From: CAXOVX01 sp964213345
GTDB taxonomy: Bacteria > Pseudomonadota > Alphaproteobacteria > Rickettsiales > Midichloriaceae
Length of the DNA stretch: 64,000 nt
NCBI GenBank assembly: GCA_964213345.1
Contig: CAXOVX010000002.1
Location: 41,540 to 105,539, forward strand
Direction of reading: 5' to 3'
Shown: one piece after another, positions 53,965-63,167 of the stretch
How the letters are laid out: each line of letters opens with the position of its first letter
Numbering within the stretch: the first letter of the stretch is position 1
Translations under genes and position numbers: made by a program
The notes under the pieces: model-generated
The model's database searches: none
What the model saw: the letters and a program-made list of their open reading frames with translations, nothing else
What the model was told of the DNA's origin: nothing

Positions 53965-55128
53965 CACACTGTAATCCATTTTGAGTAGTGATCTGCAAAT
54001 AAATTAGCTGCAATTTGCTTCAATACTCCGAACTATATCCTTCATACCACTTATATCTTCTTTTGTTACTGGAATACCTTTCTTTATGTTTTCAGATATC
54101 AGCTGTAACCCACGCAGAGAATCGATAATATCGTGATGTACTTGATGCGCGATTTTTTGTATGGCAAGATATTTATATTTCTGATTTTCTAACTATGTAC
54201 ATCATTCCTAAAACCAGCAGAATAATCGCACCACACAGCATCCTAATCGTAAAAATTAGCTTATTTAATTCTTCCTTAGAGAATGCTGCCGTTCGTAAAA
54301 GTATTCTCCAGATGTATTTGAACGACCCAGAGCTCCTAGAGTGCATATAGCTTTATATTTATTACCGAATATCGTAACGATCTCTGTTATTAGTCTGGAA
54401 TCACTGACAACAGAGGGATCTGTATATGCAATATTCTGGTCCAACTTAGTTTGTATCTCATAAGAATTACTGTGTTTTCCATGCGAAGCTATCTCTTCAA
54501 CTGGAGCAGATAACCTAAGATAGATCAGGTCATCGTAAATATTGACATTATTTATCAGGATATTAGCAACATTCGCACGATTATACTCCATGGTCAAATA
54601 TTTTTTGGAAGTGCTATTATACAATATTGCAAATTTTTTCGGCACTCCACTTCGATCACCTCTGTAGAACTGCGTTATAACCGGATCTTTAAGAGCCATA
54701 TCACGCAATAATGGGCAACAATCAGCCTGAAATAGAGAAAATACGCTTTTGTTATATTTTTCATAGTACCGCCCTCCTGGGATATGCGTCCCATCTGTAT
54801 CAAGCTCCATTCCGCCGTTAGAATCCCAAATATCCATGTTGTCTACATCGAATTTATCGCGTATCTTGATAGCCTGTTCCATTGTGTCGCTTTTTCCGCT
54901 GTCTATCATTTCTGACCATCCAATGATGCTATTTTTGAGAACTTGCGTCATCATATTATCGATATCTTCGATATTTTTTGCGATTCCTTTTGTAATTGCT
55001 TCAGATCTTCTGATAAATTGATCTGTCATTTGACTTTCTAGAAGTAAACAAATAGCGATACCAGCTATAAATACACCCAGAATGACCATTGATTGTTTAT
55101 TTTTAATTTTGAGTCTTGAGTTTTTCAC
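53965..55128 (-). pseudogene. Third sensor histidine kinase copy, truncated
   Basis: The copy starts at GTG 55128 (homologous to the ATG of A and B; GAGGTCC is its ribosome-binding site) and is readable through the whole sensor to SNTSGEYFY. There a 5-bp deletion near 54295 shifts the frame and the open frame ends at 54265. Decayed sequence continues through a second helix and HQVHHDIIDSLRGLQLISEN to FADHYS, then stops at about 53965, directly upstream of kinase B. ATPase and receiver parts are absent. The sensor part could still be translated as a membrane-anchored fragment of about 287 residues. Confidence 0.85.
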
Positions 55129-55256
55129 CGATGGGACCTCACAGAGAAAGCGCGCTATCACGCACCCACCTGACATGATAAACATGAATTTTCCATTTTA
55201 TCAATAATTAATTTATAATACTGTAAATAAAATTTTTGACGAATAGTTGTTGATAT

Positions 55257-55475
55257 ATGAAGAAGTTAAAATTTTTATATAAAAAAATGCCGAAATCTTG
55301 TTCTTGGTGGCACAATACCAATTATTATTTAGAGGACAATATTGCGTATTATTTTCAAGTTTTGAGTCAACGTTTGTTTAGAGATAACGGTAAGATTTTA
55401 AAAGTGGTATTATTGCTGTTGTTGACTCATATTATGCTAATATTAGTAATTGTCGTTTTTATGTTCTTGGTATAA
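55257..55475 (+). CDS. Small single-helix membrane protein ahead of mtaB
   Basis: The 72-residue protein has a basic N-terminus (MKKLKFLYKKMPKSC) and one C-terminal membrane helix (VVLLLLLTHIMLILVIVVFM). I do not recognise it. It ends about 45 bp before the mtaB start on the same strand and probably shares its transcript. Being short and AT-rich it could be a chance frame, but the clean basic-then-hydrophobic layout and operon position favour a real gene. Confidence 0.5.
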   Translation: MKKLKFLYKKMPKSCSWWHNTNYYLEDNIAYYFQVLSQRLFRDNGKILKVVLLLLLTHIMLILVIVVFMFLV

Positions 55476-55520
55476 TAATTGGATGGTTTAAGTGGAACCA
55501 CTAGTGAGCAGCAATACATA

Positions 55521-56876
55521 ATGTCTATTGAAATAGTTACTTTTGGGTGTCGATTAAACTCATATGAAAGTGAATTGATAAGGAAGTTTGCTAGCAATGC
55601 GAGATTAACTTCTGTTATCATTATAAATAGTTGTGCAGTAACTGGTGAAGCCGAGAGGCAATTAAGGCAGACAATACGCTGTATAAAGAAGGAGAAACCT
55701 GAGGCGCGAATTGTGGTCACTGGTTGTGCCGCGCAGATTAATCCTGAAGTATACGCCAATATGCCAGAAGTTAGTGTTGTGATAGGTAATATTGAAAAGC
55801 TAGAGCAAGAAACTTACAACAAGTTATTGGAATTACGCAATGTAGCGAATACAGGTACGTACGATGAAAATAAGATAAAATCGGAAATTACCCCGCAATC
55901 GGTGCCAATTGCTCGTTGTGCTGTAATGGTTAGCGATATAATGTCCGTTAAAAATACTGCGTTACACATGGTTGACGGATTTGAGGGCAAAGTAAGAGGA
56001 TTTATTCAAGTACAAAATGGATGCAATCATCGATGTACATTTTGTATTGTTCCGTATAGTCGTGGTAATAGTCGTAGTGTTCCATTTGGTGAAATAGTAG
56101 AACAGACGCGCTTATTGGTAGAAAAAGGGTATAAAGAGCTTGTCTTAACAGGAGTAGATATTGCTGAATATGGGATGGATCTGCCTGGAAAGCCTAGCTT
56201 AGGCCAAGTGGTTAAGAGATTACTTAAGTTAGCTCCAGATTTGCCTAGAATTAGGTTATCATCTATTGATGTTGCAGAGATAGATAATCATTTACTGGAT
56301 CTTATAGCGAATGAGCCGCGTTTTATGCCGCACCTACATCTTAGTTTGCAATCAGGTGATGATCTCATTCTAAAGCGCATGAAGCGCAGGCATTCTTGTA
56401 CGCAAGCGTTGGAGTTTTGTTATAAGGTACGGCAGTTGCGTCCAAATATAGCACTAGGAGCCGATATTATTGCTGGATTTCCCACAGAAACTGATGATAT
56501 GTTTTTAAATACCTACAACCTTATAAATGAGGGGGGAATAGTTTATTTACACGTTTTTCCGTATTCTGAGCGCGCCAATACCTTAGCTGCCAAGATGCAA
56601 CAGGTGCCCAAAGTAATAAGAAAGCATAGAGCTGCTATCTTGCGTGAGTTGGGGGCTAAAATGCTTAATTTGCATCAAAGTAAACAAATAGGGAAGGTGC
56701 TAAAAGTGTTAATTGAAAATGAATGGGTTGGTAGGGCTGAAGATTATAGCACTGTGAAGTTTGGAGAGTGTATTGATTCACAAAAGTCCAATATTGGTAG
56801 ATTGATAGATTGTTTTATTATGGGTACTGCTAGTGCCAAAGATGGCGGTTACTTGATAGGCAATGGGTTTAAATAG
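55521..56876 (+). CDS. mtaB: tRNA (t6A37) methylthiotransferase MtaB
   Basis: MtaB is a radical-SAM enzyme that adds a methylthio group to t6A at position 37 of ANN-decoding tRNAs. The N-terminal cluster-binding domain has IVTFGCRLNSYESELI, INSCAVTGEAERQ and VTGCAAQINPE (three Cys). The radical SAM motif CNHRCTFC is at about residues 167-174, within QNGCNHRCTFCIVPYSRGNS. Downstream are LHLSLQSGDDLILKRMKRRH and DIIAGFPTETDDMF, and the C-terminal TRAM-like part. ATG 55521 starts the canonical MSIEIVTFGC; an upstream TTG at 55479 would add 14 residues with no family support. Confidence 0.95.
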   Translation: MSIEIVTFGCRLNSYESELIRKFASNARLTSVIIINSCAVTGEAERQLRQTIRCIKKEKPEARIVVTGCAAQINPEVYANMPEVSVVIGNIEKLEQETYNKLLELRNVANTGTYDENKIKSEITPQSVPIARCAVMVSDIMSVKNTALHMVDGFEGKVRGFIQVQNGCNHRCTFCIVPYSRGNSRSVPFGEIVEQTRLLVEKGYKELVLTGVDIAEYGMDLPGKPSLGQVVKRLLKLAPDLPRIRLSSIDVAEIDNHLLDLIANEPRFMPHLHLSLQSGDDLILKRMKRRHSCTQALEFCYKVRQLRPNIALGADIIAGFPTETDDMFLNTYNLINEGGIVYLHVFPYSERANTLAAKMQQVPKVIRKHRAAILRELGAKMLNLHQSKQIGKVLKVLIENEWVGRAEDYSTVKFGECIDSQKSNIGRLIDCFIMGTASAKDGGYLIGNGFK

Positions 56877-57485
56877 ACAAGATTTATTAAATGATTTAAA
56901 ACATCTTAGTAATATTGTGAGGAAAATAACTTTTATATACACCCCTTTGGAGGGTGTGCAAAGTCTTGTTCTAACCAAAACATCCTCAACCTGCCCGGAT
57001 CTTTCACCAATCCTGTCATCCTGCGCAATATGAAAGTCCTGTATTCTCAAGTACTCCAGTGTTATAAGTAAGGTCTTGCATAGTTGACCTATTTCTTCTT
57101 ACCACCATAATATTTTCGCTTCGTCTCATAAGGTAATTGCAAGTATCTAGAAATGGTGCACATGATTTTGCTACCAGTACCGATACTAAAGCAGAGAAAG
57201 TGCTTTTGTCAGAATTAAAAAAAATATAAACCAGAATATCATGCCAAGTCCCATTTTTAATGGGCACTAGGGAGGGTAGGGGTATAAGTAATAACTCTAG
57301 CCTGAATTCTGCAGCGTGGCAATATGGGCGTTAAAGATGGGACTTGGTATCACATTTTAGTTGAAGAAAATGGTTGTTTTAAAATTGAAACAATTTTTTA
57401 CCTTGGGATATTTTATTAGTTAGTATCCTTTTTGAATTAATGTTAAACTAAAGTTCATAGATATTTGTTTTTATTGGACACCACT
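56877..57485. other. Gene-free stretch with one repeat A copy
   Basis: No convincing gene is present. A short G/C-rich hairpin (ACACCC...GGGTGT, about 56939-56958) lies 60 bp after the mtaB stop and may help termination. A repeat A copy fills 57241-57350. The remainder leads into the next gene. Confidence 0.5.
57241..57350 (+). repeat. Repeat A copy 14 (full length)
   Basis: It starts ATGCCAAGTCCCATTTTTAA, contains GGGCACTAGGGAGGGTAG and CCTGAATTCTGCAGCGTGG, and ends AAAGATGGGACTTGGTAT. Confidence 0.9.
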
Positions 57486-58328
57486 ATGAAGAATGTTTTA
57501 GACAGTTTTCAACAAGCTACAAAGGAATTGGTGAATTTGCTTGATACCAATCCAGGTTTTTGTAGTGCATTGCAACAAATAATAAAAATGAATGTAATGA
57601 CTGATAATAATTTTGGTGTTTCAGGTGCGCATGCAAAAAATGATGCTTACGCTAAGGAGCCTTCATCACCAAATAGTAGTGGGACAGAGAGCGGTGGAGT
57701 GGGTGTAGGGCTGAGTAAGTCTAAGAGTAGTGGGTATGTTAATTATTCTGTGAATTTGAGTTCCGAGTTAGTCGAGCGAGTAAATAGTATTAGTCAAGTA
57801 TTCCATGGGGTAAACGGCCAATTGGAACAACTAGATCAGTTAGTTCAAAATGGAAGGAGCGTCGTACTGGATACGAATAGAAAGTTTGGTGATATAGTAA
57901 AAGATGGACCAAAAACTTTAGCAGAAGCTGCTTTTGTAGATAAGGCTAAGACGATGCTTGATGCAGGAGATTACCAAAAAGCTGCACAAAGCGATGCGAA
58001 AGTGGCTGATGTGTCTAAAACTATAATGGATTCAGTAATCAAGCAAACAGAGCGCATTACTGCAAGGGTATTAACTCAAGAAAAAGCTCAAAGACATGAA
58101 GCTGAAGAAAAAACAGATAAAAAACAAGAGAAAGCGAAAGATAGAACTGATTATTGGCGCGATGGATTTGGGATAATGAAAGAACTGGAAAAAGCACTGA
58201 TCAAGTGTGTAAAAGAAGCAGAAAAGGGCAAGGAGAAAGGGGTAGAGTTTTTTGATCGAGTGCCAGATTTATCGAGCGACAGGATTCCTAATGCGAAATC
58301 ACAGAATACTCAGGGTAGAACTAGATAG
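57486..58328 (+). CDS. Unrecognised 280-aa helical protein, cluster gene 1
   Basis: I cannot assign a family. The protein has no signal peptide or membrane segment. It begins MKNVLDSFQQATKELVNLLD, then a Ser/Gly-rich linker (about residues 55-85) and a coiled-coil-like region (VNSISQVFHGVNGQLEQLDQ). A strongly charged Lys/Glu helix follows near residues 195-230 (KAQRHEAEEKTDKKQEKAKD). ATG 57486 is chosen over a TTG 21 bases upstream. It is 18 bp ahead of the next gene on the same strand, so the two are co-transcribed. The composition is like secreted helical effectors, but that is conjecture. Confidence 0.68.
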   Translation: MKNVLDSFQQATKELVNLLDTNPGFCSALQQIIKMNVMTDNNFGVSGAHAKNDAYAKEPSSPNSSGTESGGVGVGLSKSKSSGYVNYSVNLSSELVERVNSISQVFHGVNGQLEQLDQLVQNGRSVVLDTNRKFGDIVKDGPKTLAEAAFVDKAKTMLDAGDYQKAAQSDAKVADVSKTIMDSVIKQTERITARVLTQEKAQRHEAEEKTDKKQEKAKDRTDYWRDGFGIMKELEKALIKCVKEAEKGKEKGVEFFDRVPDLSSDRIPNAKSQNTQGRTR

Positions 58329-58346
58329 TAAAGAAATGGGAGGAAT

Positions 58347-59840
58347 ATGCGAATACCACAGACAGATGCGGAATTTCAGGAAATTTTGAATGAAGCTGTA
58401 AAGCAGTCTGATGCTCAGCAATTAGCAGGTACGTTGGAATTAATGGGAAGCAAGAATAAGCTGTCGTTGGTTGATGCTGATGTTTTAAAGCCAGCTTATT
58501 TTAAAATGTTATCTGTAGAGGAAGTAGTAGAGTCTAGCAAGCAAAAAGAAGAATTTAAGAAGGCGTTTGATTGTTTGGGGATGTTATGTAAAGTTTATGA
58601 TGATAATAGGAAGCAGCATAAAGATGTGGCAAAAGTGCCTTTTGACAATCTGGCCCTTGGCGTTGCAGAGTTACATAGTCGCAAAAATAGTGATAGTTAC
58701 GATAATTTTCGAAATAATGTTATTATATCTAGAGCGGGAGCGCAGTTAAAACAAGATGGAGTAGAGAAAAAGGATATAGGGGAGTTTGTTGAATATTTAG
58801 CTAAAAATTCTCCACAATTGAAGGATCTTAGAACTGAATATAATGCGTACAAGGATAAGTATAAAAAAGATCAAAAAACTTCGCGGGTAGAAGCAACTTT
58901 AGGGAATTTAGATAAGGAAAAAGCAATATACTTAATTTCGTTTGAAATCCTCAAAAGGTCTGGAATGCAACCGGAGAAAATACAACAATTTTTATTGAGT
59001 AAGTTGGAAGATAAGAAGATTACGATGGCAAGGAGTGCTATTAAAAAGGAAGCTGTGAGTTTATTGGCTACTTATGGTGTTATCGCACAAGAAGAAGGGA
59101 AAGAGACGTTTGATACAGGTAGGTTTAGAAAATGTTTTACAAATAGGGTATTTAACGATGACTTGAATCATGTTGTAGGGAATATTAGAGGACAAGCTGC
59201 TTTAAAGAAAAAGGGTGGAGAGCTGATAGAAAGTGATTTCTCTAGTCTGCCAGACAATAAGAAGGAAAGTTTGTTGAACAGTACTGCTGGAATAGAAAGT
59301 GCAGGTGATGATGAAGATGGAAAAAAGAAAAGAAAAGAATGGGATGGGTTACTTATAGATTCTTTGAGCTATTATAATGATAAGGAAAGTAAGCTCAGAG
59401 GATTTAGAAAATTCATTACTGGGAAATTTGCGCAAGAATCAAGTATGATGGATTTGCTTACAGATGGGTTTATCTCTTCTGTGGCTTTGGGGCCCGTGGG
59501 ATTGTTGCTTTATTCTTCGGAAATTAAGGAAAAAATTGAGCCAGTTGGTAAGGTATGGAATTGGGTTAAGTCTAAACTTGGTATGCATGCTGAACGGTCG
59601 TATGGAGATAATCTCTCGCATGAAATTAATGTTGACCATATGGTGGATGCGCTAAAATCACGCAAAGAGCAGGGAGATCAAGATGTAAATCAACAGCCTA
59701 AAAGTGTACAAGACGTTGCAAATAAGCTTGAAGTGGATAAAGTCATTGCTAGGTTGGATTTGGCGGTAAGTGGGGTAAAAGGGTTACCAAAACCGGAGAA
59801 AAAGCCTGTATTAGGACCTAGTGGAAGTCGCGATGTGTAA
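58347..59840 (+). CDS. Unrecognised 497-aa protein, cluster gene 2
   Basis: A strong ribosome-binding site (GGGAGG, 58338-58343) precedes the ATG. The 497-residue protein is largely alpha-helical and highly charged (many KK, EE and DD pairs). It has one moderately hydrophobic segment near residues 365-390 (FISSVALGPVGLLLYS) that could be a membrane or host-membrane-interacting helix. It ends with a Pro/Lys-rich tail (KGLPKPEKKPVLGPSGSRDV). No enzymatic motif is evident. It lies between two other unknowns of similar composition; the three probably act together. Confidence 0.68.
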   Translation: MRIPQTDAEFQEILNEAVKQSDAQQLAGTLELMGSKNKLSLVDADVLKPAYFKMLSVEEVVESSKQKEEFKKAFDCLGMLCKVYDDNRKQHKDVAKVPFDNLALGVAELHSRKNSDSYDNFRNNVIISRAGAQLKQDGVEKKDIGEFVEYLAKNSPQLKDLRTEYNAYKDKYKKDQKTSRVEATLGNLDKEKAIYLISFEILKRSGMQPEKIQQFLLSKLEDKKITMARSAIKKEAVSLLATYGVIAQEEGKETFDTGRFRKCFTNRVFNDDLNHVVGNIRGQAALKKKGGELIESDFSSLPDNKKESLLNSTAGIESAGDDEDGKKKRKEWDGLLIDSLSYYNDKESKLRGFRKFITGKFAQESSMMDLLTDGFISSVALGPVGLLLYSSEIKEKIEPVGKVWNWVKSKLGMHAERSYGDNLSHEINVDHMVDALKSRKEQGDQDVNQQPKSVQDVANKLEVDKVIARLDLAVSGVKGLPKPEKKPVLGPSGSRDV

Positions 59841-59868
59841 TGATCGAGGATGATTTATAATATGAGGT

Positions 59869-60336
59869 ATGTCTAAAAAGTGCGAATTACAGACTTTAGA
59901 GTTGCTTGTTGAGCACCAAAGTTTGATTAGAGATATCAGATCTCTTTGTGAGAGGTTTGTCAATTTAATTAGGTATCAAATTGAAATTACGGAATCGGAG
60001 TGTGATATAAATGGTAGGGAACAGGTGGTCAGGGGGAATGGAATAGCGGTGTTGAAACGTGGTCGTACTGATGCTTCTTTATTATTGTCGAATATGTTGA
60101 GTGGTGGTAAGGATAATGCTTCATTGGCTTCTTTGCTAAAAATCGGGCAATTTCTCATAAAGCTAATTCCCTTAGAGCACAAAGTGTATGGTACTTGTCT
60201 TATTAAAGATATGAATTGCGTAGTTAATGACAAAAAAAATGATGACGGAAACGGTGTTATGATATCGGAGGCTGACGTATGTATACTACAAAAATTTTTA
60301 GAGAACAAATCTTCTTCACCTTATCTTTCCTTATAG
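59869..60336 (+). CDS. Unrecognised 155-aa protein, cluster gene 3
   Basis: The small, mostly helical protein (CELQTLELLVEHQSLIRDIR, then RSLCERFVNLIRYQIEITES) has no signal or membrane segment and no motif I recognise. It starts 29 bp after the previous stop; GAGG is too close to the ATG and CGAGGA (about 59845-59850) is an alternative ribosome-binding site. Size and position would suit a chaperone or partner for the larger neighbours, but nothing in the sequence proves that. Its stop abuts an IS982-type fragment, so the original C-terminus may have been altered by that insertion. Confidence 0.55.
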   Translation: MSKKCELQTLELLVEHQSLIRDIRSLCERFVNLIRYQIEITESECDINGREQVVRGNGIAVLKRGRTDASLLLSNMLSGGKDNASLASLLKIGQFLIKLIPLEHKVYGTCLIKDMNCVVNDKKNDDGNGVMISEADVCILQKFLENKSSSPYLSL

Positions 60337-60485
60337 CAGAGTACTATTTGGCAAACTTAAACAATTTCAAAGATTGTGGTACTCTAGATTTGGATCTTTA
60401 GAAAATGCTTTTTTTATTCTCATAGCTTGTTTGATACCATATCAATTATCTCCACATAACCCCTTATATCTCAACCATGATTGAT
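60336..60485 (+). pseudogene. C-terminal fragment of an IS982-type transposase
   Basis: The plus strand reads FGKLKQFQRLWYSRFGSLEN, then AFFILIACLIPYQLSPHNPL. It matches the C-terminus of the 37826-38520 remnant (FCKLKQFQRLWHSTFTSAEN). Only the end of the element survives. Confidence 0.8.
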
Positions 60486-60727
60486 TTGTGACCTTATCCA
60501 TAGTGTTGGATGAGGTGCTGAGGCAACTAGCAGTAATCGCAGAATACCAAGGAAGTGGTATGACTATCACTTGAAAATGAATAAATCCCAGGCAAAAGTT
60601 GCCAACTTACAATCCAGTGGAGTAACTATACAGCGTAATTAGTCAATAAAAATGATTTATTGCAATATTTTTTAAACAATATTATAACACAGAGATGAAT
60701 ATCAACTTAATATAAGATGATTTGTAT
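60486..60727. other. Gene-free stretch with IS-end-like sequence
   Basis: GCAGTAATCGCAGAATACCA (about 60530) and the bases after it resemble, in reverse, the sequences near 10612 and 36058. The remainder is AT-rich and leads into the next genes. Confidence 0.4.
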
Positions 60728-60871
60728 ATGCGTAGTGCGTACTATATCGCTGCCGTAGCAGCAGGAGCGATAGGGGCATATGTTTTGGGAGATTATATGT
60801 GGCCGTTCCAATACCCAATTCTACATCACAATCTAATGCTTCGATGCCCAATTTTAAGCAGGATTTCATAG
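60728..60871 (+). CDS. Short 47-codon frame with hydrophobic start, overlapping the next gene
   Basis: ATG 60728 opens MRSAYYIAAVAAGAIGAYVL, a signal-anchor-like helix, and runs in a different frame for about 25 codons into the start of the next gene. It may be a small membrane or leader peptide, or the detached N-terminal signal of the 60799 gene after a frameshift. Evidence for translation is weak. Confidence 0.3.
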   Translation: MRSAYYIAAVAAGAIGAYVLGDYMWPFQYPILHHNLMLRCPILSRIS

Positions 60872-61584
60872 CCCAAGGTGTGAATTTTAGTAGAAATCTC
60901 ACAATTGAGGAGAAGGCTGTATTTAAGGGGTTTCCTAACGCAAACCTCGATACGATTACCTTTCTTGGCGTTGGAGCAATCAGGCCTAGTGATGAGAATT
61001 GTAAATATTACCAGTGCCTCAGTAGTGGTCCAGTATATATGTATGATGCAACAACTAGTCTTTATGTTGGCACGATGCATTCCGTCGCAAGTGATATGCG
61101 GTTAATGCAGTACATTTGGGATTTGTGCCATTCTGGTAAATATAACTGTGAATTTCGAGGCCATTTTGGTGCTACGTATAATTGCATAGGGTGGTCTCTT
61201 GGTATTAGTAAATGGCTAAATCCAGGGGAAATTACCTCTTATATTAAGATGGGTATGCCAAGGAATGTGGCTGTTGACAAGTTTATAGCAGCTCAAAATG
61301 CAACATTTCCGCAAAATCACAAAAGCAACATAGATGGTATTGTAGATGAATTGCATTCTGTTTCTGCTCCGCATGGTCCCATAGCTAATAACACAGTGGC
61401 TTTTTTCTTTGACAACGATGACTGCAAGCACGGCGCTAGGTATTTAGAGACATTAGACAATACCACATTGGATAAATGGACCTCCAAGCTGGGTAGTTCA
61501 ATAACAATATCTCATGATTTAAGCGATTTAATGGGCGTAAACTCGATTTACGGCAATGATTTATGTTATGCTGAAACTGCATAA
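60799..61584 (+). CDS. DUF7689-like protein with conserved-looking Cys and His
   Basis: The 261-residue protein starts at GTG 60799 with GGGAG 8 bases upstream. Its central and C-terminal parts resemble the DUF7689 group. ATYNCIGWSLGISKWLNPGE supplies a candidate catalytic Cys, VDKFIAAQNATFPQN follows, and TVAFFFDNDDCKHGARYLET with DKWTSKLGSSITISHDLSDL supplies a candidate His. The Cys-then-His order and the strand pattern suggest a papain-like fold, but activity is unproven. No signal peptide is in this frame; a hydrophobic helix lies in the overlapping frame just upstream. It is 33 bp ahead of the next unknown gene. Confidence 0.65.
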   Translation: MAVPIPNSTSQSNASMPNFKQDFIAQGVNFSRNLTIEEKAVFKGFPNANLDTITFLGVGAIRPSDENCKYYQCLSSGPVYMYDATTSLYVGTMHSVASDMRLMQYIWDLCHSGKYNCEFRGHFGATYNCIGWSLGISKWLNPGEITSYIKMGMPRNVAVDKFIAAQNATFPQNHKSNIDGIVDELHSVSAPHGPIANNTVAFFFDNDDCKHGARYLETLDNTTLDKWTSKLGSSITISHDLSDLMGVNSIYGNDLCYAETA

Positions 61585-61617
61585 TAACGTATGAACTTCA
61601 ATAAATAAGAGGATAAA

Positions 61618-62145
61618 ATGACAAGAAGTGCAAAAAACATAAGAGCAGCGGATGAGTTGTATGCTTCAATGGCACAAAATTCGAACTTTAAAGTTGTGCA
61701 TGGTTTTCAAGAAAAATACGATGCTATCGTTACGGAATATCTCAGTACGCCGGGATTAGCCGTGCGCTCAATAATTAGAGTGGATCTTCTTGACAGTTTC
61801 AAGCAGTGGGTACCAGAGATATTAGCAAACAAGCAAAATGTTGTCCCTTTCATCATAGCAAACATGCTAGAAGGCGATATCATTGCTCTGGATATGTATG
61901 ACAACCTGTACAGTACAGCAAACAGGACAGATTTAGTACTTGATTATATGACAATACACCAGAATTCAACCTTAGAGATTCGATTTAGAGAATATGGAGG
62001 TGGAGAGGATTCAAGGGCTATTATTTCAGCGGAACGTTGGCTAAAAAGTTCTGAAGCTGCTGATGTTTTAAGTGGTGATATCCAAGATGGGTTATGTATT
62101 GCTAATGAAATTTTACATACCGCTAACGAGTATGCTCATTGTTGA
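61618..62145 (+). CDS. Unrecognised 175-aa protein downstream of the DUF7689-like gene
   Basis: A good ribosome-binding site (AAGAGGAT) precedes ATG 61618. The protein is soluble and mixed alpha/beta, with no signal or membrane segment. Examples are NFKVVHGFQEKYDAIVTEYL and VPFIIANMLEGDIIALDMYD. No family is recognised. It is probably co-transcribed with the DUF7689-like gene (33 bp gap) and may act with it. Confidence 0.62.
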   Translation: MTRSAKNIRAADELYASMAQNSNFKVVHGFQEKYDAIVTEYLSTPGLAVRSIIRVDLLDSFKQWVPEILANKQNVVPFIIANMLEGDIIALDMYDNLYSTANRTDLVLDYMTIHQNSTLEIRFREYGGGEDSRAIISAERWLKSSEAADVLSGDIQDGLCIANEILHTANEYAHC

Positions 62146-62395
62146 TATAGGCGTTGGTGGAGCCCCCTCTAAGTGGTGGATATGTGTGCTCTACGAAAAT
62201 TACCAAGATGTGTGTGCGTTGATATCAAAATCAAAGCTTATGTGCAATTTATCTTCTTTTTTCAATTATAATGGTCAATGCATAGGATTCTACCGATTAA
62301 CGCCTCCAAAAGGAAAAACAACGGCTTTATCAACGAATTTGCTTGCGAAAAGCTCCAAAAATCTCGTGAAACTTCTTGATATCGGAGAAATGTAG
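62132..62395 (+). CDS. Possible 88-aa protein overlapping the previous gene end
   Basis: ATG 62132 opens MLIVDIGVGGAPSKWWICVL and continues with CALISKSKLMCNLSSFFNYN and GFYRLTPPKGKTTALSTNLL. It overlaps the previous gene by 14 bp without a ribosome-binding site, as in translational coupling, and longer starts in the same frame exist inside that gene. It may also be an eroded gene end. I do not recognise it. Confidence 0.35.
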   Translation: MLIVDIGVGGAPSKWWICVLYENYQDVCALISKSKLMCNLSSFFNYNGQCIGFYRLTPPKGKTTALSTNLLAKSSKNLVKLLDIGEM

Positions 62396-62517
62396 AGTAA
62401 GTAGTAAAGCCGCACATTATCTGATCTTGAACATCTAAAACCCAATACAACCATCTAGACGGCCTGCTTATTGTATCTGCATGCATTTGTTCTTACCATC
62501 TACGTCATACATGGCAT

Positions 62518-63135
62518 TTATAACCCCTGCCCTCTTTCAGGTAATTCTCTATTACTTTTTTGTTTTGCCATTTTTATTATTTTTTTGATCAGCATTTCTT
62601 TCTTTAATCTAGAAAGGTGATCAATAAAGATGATGCCGTTTGTGTGATCAATTTCGTGCTGGACACATACAGCTAAAATTCCTGGTTCTATCACCATTGT
62701 TTGTTGTTGTCCTTTGTAGTCTAGGTAACGCACTTTTATGTTTGTTGGACGTGCTACTTCTGCCCTAATTCCAGGGAGAGATAGGCAACCCTCTTCGAAA
62801 ACGCTTACTTCTTTTGAAAATTCCAAAATTTCAGCGTTTACCATAAATAATGGTTTGCCATTGTGGATAAAAAATTGGGTGTCTACATTATTTATTGAGT
62901 TGCTTTTTTTAGCTTGAGTATTGTTAAAATGCACCTTATCTACATCTATGACAATGATTTTTAAATGCACTCCCACTTGAACTGCAGCTAACCCTATGCC
63001 ATCATAATGATACATGCTAACTAGCATGTTATGCATTAATTGGCATATCTCATCGTTAATTTTTTCTACTGGCCGAGAAGGTGCATGCAACTTTACGTTA
63101 GGTTCGATTGTTATCGGCATCAACTTGCCTTGCAT
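62518..63135 (-). CDS. def: Peptide deformylase
   Basis: The enzyme removes the formyl group from nascent N-terminal Met, using a metal ion. All three motifs are present: GIGLAAVQVG, EGCLSLPG (metal Cys) and QHEIDHTNG (two metal His and the catalytic Glu). The product is 205 residues from ATG 63135 or 200 from ATG 63120 (MPITIEPN), the second fitting the family better. An insertion of about 15 residues (TQAKKSNSINNVDTQFFIHN) lies between the first and second motifs. It is an isolated minus-strand gene between GTA-type genes. Confidence 0.96.
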   Translation of the reverse strand: MQGKLMPITIEPNVKLHAPSRPVEKINDEICQLMHNMLVSMYHYDGIGLAAVQVGVHLKIIVIDVDKVHFNNTQAKKSNSINNVDTQFFIHNGKPLFMVNAEILEFSKEVSVFEEGCLSLPGIRAEVARPTNIKVRYLDYKGQQQTMVIEPGILAVCVQHEIDHTNGIIFIDHLSRLKKEMLIKKIIKMAKQKSNRELPERGQGL

Positions 63136-63167
63136 ACGCTACCTTTCCTTTAATCATATAGTGTACA

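Noticed and set aside
56778..57267. Minus-strand frames between mtaB and the 57.5-kb cluster
   Set aside because: One overlaps the mtaB 3' end, the other reaches into repeat A copy 14, and neither has a ribosome-binding site or recognisable motif.
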